DNA from: Azorhizobium oxalatiphilum | GTDB taxonomy: Bacteria > Pseudomonadota > Alphaproteobacteria > Rhizobiales > Xanthobacteraceae | Assembly: GCF_014635325.1 (NCBI RefSeq) | Contig: NZ_BMCT01000002.1 | Span: 124,001 to 188,000 of the forward strand | Length of the DNA: 64,000 nucleotides | Direction of reading: 5' to 3' | Shown: piece by piece, positions 16,908-26,778 of the stretch | Layout: the number at the start of each line of letters is the position of its first letter | Position numbering within the stretch: the stretch's first letter is position 1 | The notes under the pieces: generated by a model | What the model was told of the DNA's origin: nothing | What the model saw: only the letters and a program-made list of their open reading frames with translations | Databases searched by the model: none | Translations under genes and position numbers: made by a program

Positions 16908-18211
16908 GCGAGCGCGCACTCGCCGCCACCGAGGGACCGCGTTTCCTGCGGGCCGTCGCGTGGCTCGCCTGCCTCGGCCCGTTCTTCTATCTGAGCTACG
17001 GCTTTGCCAACTGGCTCGCCTCCGGGCGGGCGGAGGTGCCGGCGGTGGTGTTCGGCTGGGAGCGGTCCATTCCCTTCCTCGCCTGGACCATCATTCCCTA
17101 CTGGACCATCAACTTCTTCTACGCTCTGTCGCTCTTCACCTGCCGCAGCCGGGAGGAACTGGACCAGCTTGGCAAGCGGCTGCTCACCGTGCAGGTGGTG
17201 GCTGTCACCTGCTTCATCCTGTTCCCGCTCACCTTCACCTTCGAGCGGCCGGAGAGCGACGGGTTCTCCGGCTTCCTGTTCGCGGTGCTGGCGGGGTTCG
17301 ACAAGCCGTTCAATCAGGCGCCGTCCCTGCATATCGCGCTGCTGGTGGTGCTGTGGGACCATTATGCCCGCCTGCTGCCGCGCCGCTGGCGCCTTGTGCT
17401 GCATGTGTGGGCGCTGCTGGTGGGCGTCTCGGTGCTCACCACCTATCAGCATCACTTCATCGACATGCCCACCGGTGCGCTGCTTGGCCTCATGGTGCTG
17501 TGGATGTGGCGCACGCCGGCCAAGGCGCTTGCCGGCTGGCGCTTCGGCCCCGGCCGCGAGCGGCGGCTCAACATTGCGGCGCTCTACGGCTTCGGCAGTT
17601 TCGCCTGCGTGGTAGTCGCGGCGGTGGCGGGTGGCTGCGCGTTGTGGCTGCTGTGGCCGGCTGTGTCGCTGATCCTTGTCGCCTCGGCTTATGCGGTGGT
17701 CGGCCCCTTCGCCTTCGGCAAGCGCGATGACGGACGGATGGAGGCGGCAAGCCTCATCCTGCTGGCGCCCTATCTGATCGGGGCATGGGTCAACTCCCGC
17801 ATCTGGACACGCAAGCTGCCCCGGCAGGTGGTGGTGATGGACGGCGTATTCCTCGGCCGCCTGCCCGGACGCGACGACACCATCCATGGCGTCGTGGATT
17901 TGTGCGCGGAGCTGCCCATGCCGCGTGGCGCCACGGCCTATGCGTTCGTGCCCGCGCTCGATCTCGTGGCGCCGAGCGCAGAGACGCTGCGCACCGCCGC
18001 CCGAGCTATCGAGAGCCAGCGTGCGCAGGGGCCGGTGCTGGTGTGCTGCGCGCTGGGGTTTTCCCGCAGCGTGGCGGCGGTGGCGGTGTGGCTGCTGATG
18101 ACCGGCCGCGCCCGCACACCGGACGAGGCCATCGCCATCCTGCGCGCGGCGCGCGGGCGCATCGTCATCTCCGATGCGCTGCGTGCGCTCATCGTGGAGG
18201 CGGCCGCATGA
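16904..18211 (+). CDS. ynbD: YnbD-like PAP2-family / dual-specificity phosphatase fusion membrane protein
   Basis: 435 residues. The N-terminal membrane half has PAP2-like elements: KPFNQAPSLH (134-143) and HHFIDMPTG (183-191). The soluble C-terminal half is a dual-specificity phosphatase domain with the Cys-x5-Arg loop at Cys382 to Arg388 (CALGFSRS). Two unrelated phosphatase folds in one chain suggest it removes phosphate from a lipid phosphate, such as the phosphatidyl-alcohol phosphate a YnbA enzyme might make. The TTG start overlaps the ynbC stop (TTGA), repeating the coupling seen one gene earlier. Confidence 0.82.
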   Translation: MSERALAATEGPRFLRAVAWLACLGPFFYLSYGFANWLASGRAEVPAVVFGWERSIPFLAWTIIPYWTINFFYALSLFTCRSREELDQLGKRLLTVQVVAVTCFILFPLTFTFERPESDGFSGFLFAVLAGFDKPFNQAPSLHIALLVVLWDHYARLLPRRWRLVLHVWALLVGVSVLTTYQHHFIDMPTGALLGLMVLWMWRTPAKALAGWRFGPGRERRLNIAALYGFGSFACVVVAAVAGGCALWLLWPAVSLILVASAYAVVGPFAFGKRDDGRMEAASLILLAPYLIGAWVNSRIWTRKLPRQVVVMDGVFLGRLPGRDDTIHGVVDLCAELPMPRGATAYAFVPALDLVAPSAETLRTAARAIESQRAQGPVLVCCALGFSRSVAAVAVWLLMTGRARTPDEAIAILRAARGRIVISDALRALIVEAAA

Positions 18212-18666
18212 GCGGATCGGATCTGTCCACGCCTATGGCGCGCGTCGCCGCGGACCTGCTGCGGGCGGGGCGGGCGTTCTTCCTGCTGTCGCTGGTCCTG
18301 TCGGGCTGCGCCGCGCTGACGCTGCTGATGGGGGCTCCCGGTACGCCGGTGGCCGGCTTCCGCCTGTTGCTGGTGGCGGTGCTGGTGTTCGGCCTCGGTG
18401 CCTGCTGGTTCGCCTTCCGGATTGGCTTCGATGCCGCGATCTTCGCGCGTTTCGGGCGCGAGGCCGGGGAGGGCGGCATCGCGCCCGAAGCCATCGATGC
18501 GGCCCTTGCCAGCGCCGGCCTCGCACGCAGCTTGCCCGAGCCACGCCCCATGCAGGCGCGGCTGCGCGGCGCCGTCCGGCTGCTGGTGGCGCAATTGGTG
18601 TGCCTGATCGCGCAGGTCATCTGCATTCTCGGCTTCGCCGCCTTCCCATGGCTTCGCCTGCCGTGA
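18208..18666 (+). CDS. Small membrane protein of the lipid operon, unknown function
   Basis: 152 residues with three or four hydrophobic segments: two near the N-terminus (~24-40 and ~51-70) and one near the C-terminus (~126-145). I do not recognise a family. The ATG overlaps the ynbD stop (ATGA), and the gene lies between the phosphatase and acyltransferase genes, so it is an integral part of the operon. It has no obvious catalytic motif; a scaffold or accessory subunit is possible. E. coli ynbABCD, as I recall it, has no counterpart. Confidence 0.7.
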   Translation: MSGSDLSTPMARVAADLLRAGRAFFLLSLVLSGCAALTLLMGAPGTPVAGFRLLLVAVLVFGLGACWFAFRIGFDAAIFARFGREAGEGGIAPEAIDAALASAGLARSLPEPRPMQARLRGAVRLLVAQLVCLIAQVICILGFAAFPWLRLP

Positions 18667-18689
18667 CCCCGCCCGAGAGGTTTCGCCCC

Positions 18690-19328
18690 ATGACATCCCG
18701 GCCCTGGTTCGAGCGCCTGTGCGGCCAGCTGTTCACCGGCTTCGCCCGTCTGGTCACGGGCGCACGGTCCATCTGGCAGGGCTGCGCGCCGGAGCCGGAG
18801 CTGCGGGTCTATTTCGCCAATCACGCCAGCCATGGCGATTTCGTTCTGCTGTGGGCCGCCCTTCCCACCGGCATGCGGGAGACCACCCGGCCGGTGGCGG
18901 GCGCCGACTACTGGCGCAAGGACGGCATCCGCCGCTTCATCGGCGAGAAGGTGTTCAACGCCGTGCTCATCGAGCGCAACGGCACCGACCGCAGCGTGGA
19001 CCCCATCGAGGTGATGGCGGACGCGCTCGATGCAGGCTCCTCGCTCATCATCTTTCCCGAGGGCACGCGCAACACCACCGATGCGGTGCTGTTGCCCTTC
19101 AAGAGCGGGATCTTCCGCCTCGCCCAGCGGCGCCCGCAGGTGGACTTCGTGCCGGTGTGGATCGACAACCTGAACCGGGTCATGCCGAAGGGCGAGATCA
19201 TTCCGCTGCCGCTGCTGTGCACGCTCACCTTCGGCACGCCCCTGCGCCTCGGCGCGGAGGAGGGCAAGACGGAGTTTCTGGACCGGGCGCGCGATGCCCT
19301 GCTCGCTCTCAAGCCGATGGTGAACTGA
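18690..19328 (+). CDS. 1-acyl-sn-glycerol-3-phosphate acyltransferase (PlsC-like)
   Basis: 212 residues. The acyltransferase motif H-x4-D is NHASHGD (His45, Asp50) and the phosphate-binding motif is FPEGTR (122-127). It would acylate a lysophosphatidic-type acceptor to supply phosphatidic acid for the CdsA-like enzyme encoded next. ATG 18690 is chosen for its GAGAGG ribosome site; an earlier in-frame ATG would overlap the preceding gene. It is shorter than most PlsC proteins and lacks a strong N-terminal anchor. Confidence 0.85.
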   Translation: MTSRPWFERLCGQLFTGFARLVTGARSIWQGCAPEPELRVYFANHASHGDFVLLWAALPTGMRETTRPVAGADYWRKDGIRRFIGEKVFNAVLIERNGTDRSVDPIEVMADALDAGSSLIIFPEGTRNTTDAVLLPFKSGIFRLAQRRPQVDFVPVWIDNLNRVMPKGEIIPLPLLCTLTFGTPLRLGAEEGKTEFLDRARDALLALKPMVN

Positions 19329-19329
19329 C

Positions 19330-20274
19330 GTGGCACCCGAGCATCACACCCTTGCCCTGTTCTGCGGCGTCCTGGCCGTGCTGCTGCTGGCGACCGGCAT
19401 CGGCCAATTGATCGCCCGCCGCACCGCCGCCGGCGGGCCGAATGCGGTGGTGCAGAACCTGAACGCCCGCATCAATGCCTGGTGGGTGATGGTGGGCGTG
19501 CTGGCGCTCGCCTTCCTGTTCGGCAAGGGCGGGGTGGTGGTGCTGTTCGGCCTCTGCGCCTTTGCCGCTTTGCGCGAATTCATCACTCTCACGCCCACGC
19601 GGCGTGGTGATCACTATGCGCTGGCGCTCGCCTTCTTCGTCATCCTGCCGGTGCAGTTCTGGCTGGTTCAGATCGAATGGTATGGCCTCTATGCCATCTT
19701 CATCCCGGTCTATGTCTTCCTGCTGCTGCCGGTGATCGCGGCCCTGAGGGGGGACACCTCCCGCTTCATGGAGCGTATAGCCGAGGTGCAGTGGGCGCTG
19801 ATGATCTGCGTCTACTGCCTCTCCCATGTGCCGGCACTGCTGACGTTGCCCATCGCCGGCTATGAGGGCCGGGGCCTGCTGCTGATCGCCTTCCTGGTGC
19901 TGGTGGTGCAGGCCAGCGATGTCCTCCAGTATGTCTGGGGCAAGCTCTTCGGCCGCCACAAGGTGGCGCCAGCCCTGTCACCGTCGAAGACCTGGGAAGG
20001 GCTGATCGGCGGCGTGCTGAGCGCCACGGCACTGGGCGCGGCCCTGTGGTGGGTGACGCCGTTCGCGCCCCATGAGGCGGCGCTGCTGGCGTTCGTCTCC
20101 TGCCTGATGGGCTTCTTCGGTGGCCTCGTCATGTCGGCGATCAAGCGCGACCGGGGAGTGAAGGACTGGGGCCAGTCCATTGCCGGCCATGGCGGCTTCC
20201 TCGACCGTCTGGATTCCATCGTGTTTTCCGCGCCGGTCTTCTTCCACCTGACGCGCTACTTCTGGACCATCTGA
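19330..20274 (+). CDS. ynbB: YnbB-like phosphatidate cytidylyltransferase (CdsA family)
   Basis: 314 residues with about eight membrane helices. The C-terminal CdsA signature is complete: SAIKRDRGVKD followed by GHGGFLDRLDS. It makes CDP-diacylglycerol from CTP and phosphatidic acid, the substrate for the YnbA-type transferase at the start of the operon. The GTG start is one base after the acyltransferase stop. In E. coli the paralogue YnbB has been linked to synthesis of the glycolipid MPIase; that comes from memory and is not shown here. Last gene of the operon. Confidence 0.85.
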   Translation: MAPEHHTLALFCGVLAVLLLATGIGQLIARRTAAGGPNAVVQNLNARINAWWVMVGVLALAFLFGKGGVVVLFGLCAFAALREFITLTPTRRGDHYALALAFFVILPVQFWLVQIEWYGLYAIFIPVYVFLLLPVIAALRGDTSRFMERIAEVQWALMICVYCLSHVPALLTLPIAGYEGRGLLLIAFLVLVVQASDVLQYVWGKLFGRHKVAPALSPSKTWEGLIGGVLSATALGAALWWVTPFAPHEAALLAFVSCLMGFFGGLVMSAIKRDRGVKDWGQSIAGHGGFLDRLDSIVFSAPVFFHLTRYFWTI

Positions 20275-20397
20275 CAGGTCGAAAGCGCAAAGTGCGCAAG
20301 TGCCGCACCTGACGTAGCGCGTTCCAAGCCCGAACCGGCTGAAGCAGAGCCGTGCAAGGCCTTGCCGGACGGGGCTTATCCCCATGCTGACCAAGGG

Positions 20398-20449
20398 GAT
20401 GAAAATTATGATTGCAGAATGTCTATTCTGTGACACATAATTTTTCATC
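20398..20449. promoter_or_regulatory. Long nested inverted repeat upstream of the rpiR-type regulator gene
   Basis: GATGAAAATTATG (20398-20410) is mirrored by CATAATTTTTCATC (20436-20449, one extra T). Nested inside is AGAAT (20416-20420) facing ATTCT (20425-20429). The AT-rich dyad stands out from the GC-rich context and lies about 105 bases before the regulator gene. It is a candidate autoregulatory operator for the RpiR protein and promoter region of the peptide operon. Confidence 0.5.
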
Positions 20450-20553
20450 GCTGAAATTGGCCGGTTCACGGTCGAGGCGCAGCCGGCCATGGCCGGCCGG
20501 CAGTGGGACTGCGGATGCCTGATGATGGGACACCAGATGCGCGGGATGGCGCG

Positions 20554-21438
20554 ATGACTGCGATTTCGCTTCTGGACCTCATCCGCAGCCATCGTACCGG
20601 CATGACGCCGCAGCACGGCCGGGTGGCCGACTTCGTGCTGCGCCATCCCCTCCAGGCAGCGACCATGGGGATCGAGGAACTGGCCGCCGCCGCCGATGTC
20701 TCGGTGGCCACCATCAATCGTTTCGTGCGCGGCCTCGGGCTCGACGGCTTCGCACAGTTCCGGGCTTTGGGCGTGGCCAGCTTCCGCCCGCTGTCGCCGG
20801 TGGAGAAGCTGGAAGCGCAGGCCAGCGCCTCCAAGAAGGACGGCGACGTGGTGGCCGGCACGCTGGAAGCTGTCGTTGCCAATCTGCGCGTGGCGCGCTC
20901 GGTGGTGGATGCCTCCGTCTTCCGCCGCGCGGCCGAGGCCATCACGGCGGCGGATCGCGTGGTGTTCATGGGTCTTGGCCTCAGCGCGCCGCTGGTGGCT
21001 CTGCTGGCGGACATGATCCTGCCCTTCTGCCGCGCCCAGCTCATCCTCGACGGGCAGGGCGGACAGGAGCGGATGATCCGCCGCGCTTTCCATGTGGGGC
21101 AGGGCGACGTGGTCATCGCCATGGCGCTGCCGCGTTATTCGCAGGCCACCATCGATCATGTCCGCACCATACGGGCGCAGGGGGCGCGAGTGATCGGCAT
21201 CACCGATGCGCTGACCTCGCCGCTGGCCCTGCATGCGGACCTGCTGCTGCTGGGCGCGGCGGAGCATCCGCTGCTGCACGCTTCGCCCACCGCGTGCGTC
21301 GCCCTGTTCGAGGTGCTGACCGCTGTGCTGACCGCCCGCCGCACCAGCGCGGGTGATGCGGCGGAGCTGACCCGCCGCATCGCACCGCATCTGCATTCCC
21401 TTCCAGAAGAGACGCCTGCCGAGAGGGCCACGTCATGA
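20554..21438 (+). CDS. MurR/RpiR-family transcriptional regulator
   Basis: 294 residues: an N-terminal HTH_6 domain ([20 protein letters not shown] ... [20 protein letters not shown]) and a C-terminal SIS sugar-isomerase-like domain (~115-265). RpiR proteins usually sense phosphorylated sugars; several in alphaproteobacteria sit next to dipeptide transporters. Its stop overlaps the gsiA start (ATGA), so it is the first gene of the peptide operon and probably its regulator. ATG 20554 is preferred; in-frame GTG 20503 and ATG 20515 are alternatives. Confidence 0.82.
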   Translation: MTAISLLDLIRSHRTGMTPQHGRVADFVLRHPLQAATMGIEELAAAADVSVATINRFVRGLGLDGFAQFRALGVASFRPLSPVEKLEAQASASKKDGDVVAGTLEAVVANLRVARSVVDASVFRRAAEAITAADRVVFMGLGLSAPLVALLADMILPFCRAQLILDGQGGQERMIRRAFHVGQGDVVIAMALPRYSQATIDHVRTIRAQGARVIGITDALTSPLALHADLLLLGAAEHPLLHASPTACVALFEVLTAVLTARRTSAGDAAELTRRIAPHLHSLPEETPAERATS

Positions 21439-23312
21439 CCGCTGCCCCCGTTCCGGTTGCCGCCCCGCAGTCTCCTCTCGTCCGCGTGGACGGGCTGAAC
21501 GTGGAGTTCGCCACGGAAGGCGGCGTGTTCCGCGCCGTGCAGGATCTCTCCTTCCATATCGATCCCGGCGAGACGCTGGCGGTGGTGGGCGAGAGCGGCT
21601 CCGGTAAGTCCGTCACCTCGCTCGCCTTGATGCGGCTGATCGAGTTCGGCGGCGGGCGCATCGCCGGCGGCAAACTGGAGTTCCGCGGACGGGACGGCGT
21701 GGTGCGTGATCTCGCCAGCGCCGATGCGCAGACCATGAACCGGGTGCGCGGCAACGAGATCGCCATGATCTTCCAGGAGCCGATGACCTCGCTGAACCCG
21801 GTCTTCACCATCGGCGACCAGATCGCCGAGGCGGTGCGCCTGCATCAGGGTGCGAGCCGGGCGGAGGCGCGCGCCGAGGCGCTGGCCATGCTGGAGAAGG
21901 TGCGCATTCCCGGCGCCAAGGGCCTGCTCGACCGGCATCCGCATCAGCTCTCCGGCGGCATGCGGCAGCGGGTGATGATCGCCATGGCGCTCGCCTGCCG
22001 GCCCAAGCTGCTGGTGGCGGACGAGCCCACCACGGCGCTGGACGTGACCATTCAGGCCCAGATCCTGCGCCTCATCCGCATCCTGCAGGATGAGATGGGC
22101 ATGGCGGTGCTGTTCATCACCCATGACATGGGCGTGGTGGCCGAGGTGGCCGATCGCGTGCTGGTGATGAACAAGGGCCGCAAGGTGGAGGAGGGCGTGG
22201 CCGAGGAGATCTTCGCCCGGCCCCAGCATGCCTATACGCGCGCGCTGCTTGCCGCCGTGCCGCGCCTCGGCGCGCTGGCTGGCGAGCCGCTGCCCCGCCG
22301 CTTCCCGCTGGTGGAGATCAAGGAAGGCGGTGGCGGCGCCTTCACCGAGGCCCCACCGCAGGACACGGTGACGGGAAGCGCCCCGGTGCTGGAGGTGAAG
22401 AACCTCGTCACCCGCTTCGACGTGCGGCGCGGCATCTTCGGCCGCCTGTCCGGCCGCGTGCATGCGGTGGAGCAGGTGAGCTTTTCCGTGAAGGCCGGCG
22501 AGACGCTGGCGCTGGTGGGTGAGAGCGGCTGCGGCAAGTCCACCACCGGGCGCACCATCATGCAGCTTCAGGCGGCAGATAGCGGGCAGATCCTGTTCCA
22601 TGGCCGTGACCTGCTCGCCATGGGCGCGCAGGAACGCCGCAGCATGCGGCAGAAGATCCAGTATGTGTTTCAGGATCCCTTCGCCTCGCTGGATCCGCGC
22701 CTCACCGTGGGCTTCTCCATTGCTGAGCCCTTGACCACCCATAACCTCGCCACCGGCAAGGCGGTGGAAGAGCGGGTTGCCGAGCTGCTGCGAGACGTGG
22801 GCCTCTCGCCCGACCATGCCCGGCGCTATCCGCATGAGTTTTCGGGCGGCCAGCGCCAGCGCATCTGCATCGCCCGCGCGCTTGCCTCCGAGCCGGAAGT
22901 GCTGATCGCCGACGAAGCCGTGGCTGCGCTGGACGTTTCCATCCAGGCGCAGATCGTCAATCTGCTGATGGAGTTGCAGGAAAAGCGGCGCCTCTCCTAC
23001 ATCTTCATCAGCCATGACATGGCGGTGGTGGAGCGCGTGAGCCACCGCGTTGCGGTGATGTATCTCGGCCAGATCGTGGAGATCGGCCCGCGTCAGGCGG
23101 TGTTCGACCATCCCGCCCATCCCTACACGCGTCGCCTGATGGCGGCCGTGCCCATCGCCGATCCGGCCCGGCGCGATCGCGAACGCCCGCTGCTGGAAGG
23201 CGAGATCCCGAGTGCCATCCGCGCGCCGAACGACCCGCCGGAGGTGCGAGCGCTGGTGGAGGTGGGCGAGGGGCATTTCGTCGCCCGCTATTCCATCGGC
23301 GATTTTCGTTGA
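21435..23312 (+). CDS. gsiA: Fused dipeptide/glutathione-type ABC transporter ATPase (GsiA-like)
   Basis: 625 residues containing two complete ABC domains, DppD-like then DppF-like. Walker A motifs are GESGSGKS (52-59) and GESGCGKST (~362-370), with LSGGMRQR and FSGGQRQR signatures respectively. E. coli GsiA has the same fused layout. It powers import of small peptides through the permeases encoded downstream. A ~30-residue linker near 300 joins the halves. Confidence 0.88.
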   Translation: MTAAPVPVAAPQSPLVRVDGLNVEFATEGGVFRAVQDLSFHIDPGETLAVVGESGSGKSVTSLALMRLIEFGGGRIAGGKLEFRGRDGVVRDLASADAQTMNRVRGNEIAMIFQEPMTSLNPVFTIGDQIAEAVRLHQGASRAEARAEALAMLEKVRIPGAKGLLDRHPHQLSGGMRQRVMIAMALACRPKLLVADEPTTALDVTIQAQILRLIRILQDEMGMAVLFITHDMGVVAEVADRVLVMNKGRKVEEGVAEEIFARPQHAYTRALLAAVPRLGALAGEPLPRRFPLVEIKEGGGGAFTEAPPQDTVTGSAPVLEVKNLVTRFDVRRGIFGRLSGRVHAVEQVSFSVKAGETLALVGESGCGKSTTGRTIMQLQAADSGQILFHGRDLLAMGAQERRSMRQKIQYVFQDPFASLDPRLTVGFSIAEPLTTHNLATGKAVEERVAELLRDVGLSPDHARRYPHEFSGGQRQRICIARALASEPEVLIADEAVAALDVSIQAQIVNLLMELQEKRRLSYIFISHDMAVVERVSHRVAVMYLGQIVEIGPRQAVFDHPAHPYTRRLMAAVPIADPARRDRERPLLEGEIPSAIRAPNDPPEVRALVEVGEGHFVARYSIGDFR

Positions 23313-23355
23313 GCGTCCAATAACCTTCCATCCCCCTCCAGAGAGGATCACAAGG

Positions 23356-24882
23356 ATGCGTTTGAAAGCCCTTCTCGCAGCTGGCGCTCTGTCCGCGCTG
23401 GCCCTTGCGCCCGGCCTCGCCGCGGCCAAGACGCTGGTGGTCGGCGTGCCCGACAACCTCACCGGCCTCGATCCCACGAACGTCAACGACACCCTGTCGC
23501 AGACGGCCATGCGTACGGTCTATCAGGGCCTGTTCGGCTTCGATCAGGACATGAAGATCGTGCCCGTGCTCGCCGAGAGCTTCGAGGCCAACGACACCGC
23601 CACCGAGTTCACCATCCGCCTGCGCAAGGGGGTGAAGTTCCACGACGGCACCGACTTCAACGCGAACGCGGTGAAGATCTCGCTGGAACGGCTCGCGAAC
23701 CCGGACAACAAGCTGTCCCGCCGCAGCCTCATCTCCATGCTGGACCGCGTGGATGTGATTGATGACTCCACGGTCAAGATCGTGCTGAAGACGCCGTTCG
23801 GCGCGCTCATCAACACGCTGGCGCATCCCGCCATCGTCATCATGTCGCCGGCCGCGCTGGAGAAGTACGGCAAGGACATCGCCCGCAACCCTGTGGGCAC
23901 CGGCGCCTTCAAGTTCAAGCGCTGGGCGGCCGATACCTTCGAGGTGGAGAAGAACGAGCACTACTGGAAGGCCGGCTGGCCCAAGGTGGATGGCGTGACG
24001 CTGCGCTCCGTGCCGGAGAATGGCAGCCGCTTCGCCATGCTTCAGGCCGGTGAGGTGCAGTATGTGACGCTGTTCCCGCCGGAGCTGGTGCCGGTGGCCG
24101 AGAAGCTGCCCAACCTGCTGGTGGTCAAGCGCCCCTCCATCGTCGGCTGGTATGCGGCGATGAACACCATGAAGAAGCCCTTCACCGATCCCCGTGTCCG
24201 TCAGGCGCTCAATTACGCCGTGGACAAGGCGGCCTACTGCAAGGTGGTGGAGAGCGGCTTCTGCACGCCGCTCCAGTCGCCCATGCCGGACCTGCTCGGC
24301 TTCTTCGAGCCGCAGAAGCCCTACACGTTCGACGTGGCGAAAGCCAAGGCGCTCCTCGCCGAGGCCGGCTATCCCAACGGGTTCGAGACGGAAATCTTCG
24401 CGCTGAACAACACCAACCAGATCCGCGCCATGCAGTTCCTGCAGCAGCAGCTGGCACAGGTGGGCGTGAAGCTGACCGTGACCCCGCTGGAGTCCGGCGT
24501 CGCCGCCCAGCGCATCTGGGGGGTGCAGAAGCCCGAGGATGCCACGGTGCAGATGCAGCTGACCGGCTGGTCGTCCTCCACGGGTGATGCCGACTGGGGC
24601 CTGCGCCCGCTGCTGTGGGGCAAGGGTTTTCCGCCCGCACTGTTCAACGTCGCCTATTACAAGAACGACAAGGTGGACGCTGACTTCGAGGGCGCGCTGG
24701 AGACGGCCGATCCTGCCAAGCGCGGCGCTTTCTATGCCGATGCGCAGAAGCGCATCTGGGAAGACGCGCCGTGGATCTTCCTCGGCGCCTCGCAACTGCT
24801 CACGGCGCAGTCCAAGAACCTGTCCGGCGTCTACATGCTGCCGGACCGCGGCTTCGTGCTGGAAGGTGCCGAGTTCAAGTGA
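23356..24882 (+). CDS. gsiB: Peptide/glutathione ABC transporter substrate-binding protein (GsiB/DppA-like, SBP family 5)
   Basis: 508 residues with a signal peptide (MRLKALLAAGALSALALAPG, cleavage near AAA-KT). The mature part follows the SBP_bac_5 pattern, including VPVLAESFE, TIRLRKGVKFHDG and VRQALNYAVDK. The ATG at 23356 has a GAGAGG and an AAGG just upstream. It would capture peptides in the periplasm; neighbours suggest peptides with D- or isoaspartyl residues, such as peptidoglycan fragments or damaged proteins. A hairpin pair follows its stop. Confidence 0.87.
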   Translation: MRLKALLAAGALSALALAPGLAAAKTLVVGVPDNLTGLDPTNVNDTLSQTAMRTVYQGLFGFDQDMKIVPVLAESFEANDTATEFTIRLRKGVKFHDGTDFNANAVKISLERLANPDNKLSRRSLISMLDRVDVIDDSTVKIVLKTPFGALINTLAHPAIVIMSPAALEKYGKDIARNPVGTGAFKFKRWAADTFEVEKNEHYWKAGWPKVDGVTLRSVPENGSRFAMLQAGEVQYVTLFPPELVPVAEKLPNLLVVKRPSIVGWYAAMNTMKKPFTDPRVRQALNYAVDKAAYCKVVESGFCTPLQSPMPDLLGFFEPQKPYTFDVAKAKALLAEAGYPNGFETEIFALNNTNQIRAMQFLQQQLAQVGVKLTVTPLESGVAAQRIWGVQKPEDATVQMQLTGWSSSTGDADWGLRPLLWGKGFPPALFNVAYYKNDKVDADFEGALETADPAKRGAFYADAQKRIWEDAPWIFLGASQLLTAQSKNLSGVYMLPDRGFVLEGAEFK

Positions 24883-24887
24883 TCCCT

Positions 24888-24937
24888 CGGCCGGCCTGTA
24901 TGGCCGGCCGCTCCATCCGGGCGCCGGGTTCCCGGCG
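24888..24937 (+). promoter_or_regulatory. Two perfect stem-loops between gsiB and gsiC
   Basis: The first hairpin pairs CGGCCGGCC (24888-24896) with GGCCGGCCG (24902-24910) around a five-base loop. The second pairs CGCCGGG (24922-24928) with CCCGGCG (24931-24937). There is no T-tract, so they are more likely to stabilise the gsiB message or partly attenuate transcription. Excess binding protein over permease is usual in ABC operons. Confidence 0.55.
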
Positions 24938-24969
24938 TCCGTCCTTTCCGCGTCCCACCGGATGCCGCC

Positions 24970-25890
24970 ATGCTTGAATATCTCGTCAAACGCCTCCTCG
25001 GCATCATTCCGGTGATCTTCGCGATCTCGGTGGTGGTGTTCGCCTTCGTCCATCTGCTGCCGGGAGATCCGGCGCGGCTGGTGGCGGGCATGGATGCCTC
25101 GCTGGAGGACGTGGCGGCGGTGCGCAAGTCGCTGGGCCTCGAAGGCCCGCTGTGGCAGCAGTATCTGCATTTCGCGTGCAATGCCCTGACGGGGGATTTC
25201 GGCATCTCGCTGAAGACCCGCCGCCCGGTGATCACCGAGATCGGCGAGCGGCTGATGCCCACCGTCTGGCTCACGGTGTTCGCCATGATCTGGGCCACCA
25301 TCTTCGGGCTGCTGATCGGCGTGCTCTCGGCGGTGAAGCGCGGGCGCTGGCAGGATTATGGCGGCATGATCGTCGCCGTCTCCGGCATCTCCTTTCCGTC
25401 CTTCTGGCTCGGCCTGCTGCTGATCGACCTGTTCTCGGTGCGCCTCGGCTGGCTGCCCACGGGCGGTTACGGCACCTGGGCGCATTTCGTCATGCCCTCC
25501 TTCACGCTGGGGCTTGGCGTCGCCGCCGTCATGGCGCGCTTCACGCGCTCGGCCTTCGTGGAGATCGCCCGCGAGGATTATGTGCGCACCGCGCGCGCCA
25601 AGGGCGTGCCGGAAAAGTTCGTGATCTGGAAGCACACGCTGCGCAATGCGCTGGTGCCCGTCATCACCATGACCGGCCTGCAATTCGGATTCCTCCTTGG
25701 CGGCTCCATCGTTGTTGAGACCGTGTTCAGCTGGCCCGGCCTCGGCCGCCTGCTGGTGGATAGCGTGTCCTATCGCGACTATCCGGTCATCCAGGCGGAA
25801 ATCCTTCTGTTCTCGATCGAATTCATCCTCATCAACCTTATGGTTGACGTGCTCTACGCCTTCGCCAATCCGGAGATCCGCTACAAATGA
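24970..25890 (+). CDS. gsiC: Peptide ABC transporter permease (GsiC/DppB-like)
   Basis: 306 residues with six membrane helices. It starts [20 protein letters not shown], the usual DppB-family N-terminus, and has the EAA loop region [20 protein letters not shown]. It forms the channel with GsiD. Its stop overlaps the gsiD start (ATGA). Confidence 0.88.
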   Translation: MLEYLVKRLLGIIPVIFAISVVVFAFVHLLPGDPARLVAGMDASLEDVAAVRKSLGLEGPLWQQYLHFACNALTGDFGISLKTRRPVITEIGERLMPTVWLTVFAMIWATIFGLLIGVLSAVKRGRWQDYGGMIVAVSGISFPSFWLGLLLIDLFSVRLGWLPTGGYGTWAHFVMPSFTLGLGVAAVMARFTRSAFVEIAREDYVRTARAKGVPEKFVIWKHTLRNALVPVITMTGLQFGFLLGGSIVVETVFSWPGLGRLLVDSVSYRDYPVIQAEILLFSIEFILINLMVDVLYAFANPEIRYK

Positions 25891-26777
25891 GCACCGCGAC
25901 CTCCGCTCCCGCTATCGTCGTCGCCAGCGACATGCGCACGCCACTTGGCGAATTCTGGCGCCGCTTTCGCCGCCAGAAGGTGGCGCTGGTCGCCGGCGCC
26001 TTTCTGCTCGCGCTGCTGCTGGTCGCCATCTTCGCCCCGTGGATCGCGCCCTATGATCCCGCGACGCCCGACTACATGGCGATCCTGCAAGGCCCGACCG
26101 CCGCGCACTGGGCTGGCACCGACGCCTATGGCCGCGACGTGTTCAGCCGCATCCTGTTCGGCGCCCGCATCTCGCTGGCGGTGGGCTTCCTCTCCGTGTC
26201 GCTGGGCGGCCTCGTGGGCGTCTCGCTCGGCGTGATCTCCGGCTATTACGGCGGGCTGATCGACAGCCTGATCATGCGCGTGTGTGACGTCCTTCTGGCC
26301 TTTCCCGGCATCCTGCTCGCCATCGGCGTCATTGCGATCCTCGGCCCCGGCATCGACAACGTTATCTATGCGGTTGCAGTGTTCTCGGTGCCGATCTTCG
26401 CCCGCCTCGCGCGCGGCTCCACGCTGTCGCTGAAGCGGGCAGTGTATGTGGATGCGGCCCGCGCCATCGGCGTGAAGGACCGGGTGATCATGATGCGCCA
26501 CCTGCTGCCCGGCGCCCTGCCGAACGTGATCGTCTATTTCTCCATGCGCATCGGCACCTCCATCCTCACCGCCGCAAGCCTCAGCTTCATCGGCCTCGGC
26601 GCGCAACCGCCGAGCCCGGAATGGGGCGCCATGCTGGCGGACGGACGCAGCTATATCGGGGTGGCGGACAATGTGACGCTGTTCCCCGGCATCGCCATCT
26701 TCGTCACCGTGCTCGCCTTCAACCTGCTGGGTGATGGCCTGCGCGATGCGCTCGATCCCAAGCTGCGGATGGCGTGA
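25887..26777 (+). CDS. gsiD: Peptide ABC transporter permease (GsiD/DppC-like)
   Basis: 296 residues, DppC family, with an N-terminal helix, a periplasmic loop ([20 protein letters not shown]) and the EAA loop [19 protein letters not shown]. It partners GsiC. One base separates its stop from the next gene's ATG, so the peptidases downstream belong to the same transcript. Confidence 0.88.
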   Translation: MSTATSAPAIVVASDMRTPLGEFWRRFRRQKVALVAGAFLLALLLVAIFAPWIAPYDPATPDYMAILQGPTAAHWAGTDAYGRDVFSRILFGARISLAVGFLSVSLGGLVGVSLGVISGYYGGLIDSLIMRVCDVLLAFPGILLAIGVIAILGPGIDNVIYAVAVFSVPIFARLARGSTLSLKRAVYVDAARAIGVKDRVIMMRHLLPGALPNVIVYFSMRIGTSILTAASLSFIGLGAQPPSPEWGAMLADGRSYIGVADNVTLFPGIAIFVTVLAFNLLGDGLRDALDPKLRMA

Positions 26778-26778
26778 G

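Noticed and set aside
21156-25683. Very long antisense open frames opposite the gsi genes and other GC-rich genes
   Set aside because: They mirror the third-position GC bias of the true genes, are rich in His/Arg/Gly/Ala and show no domains.
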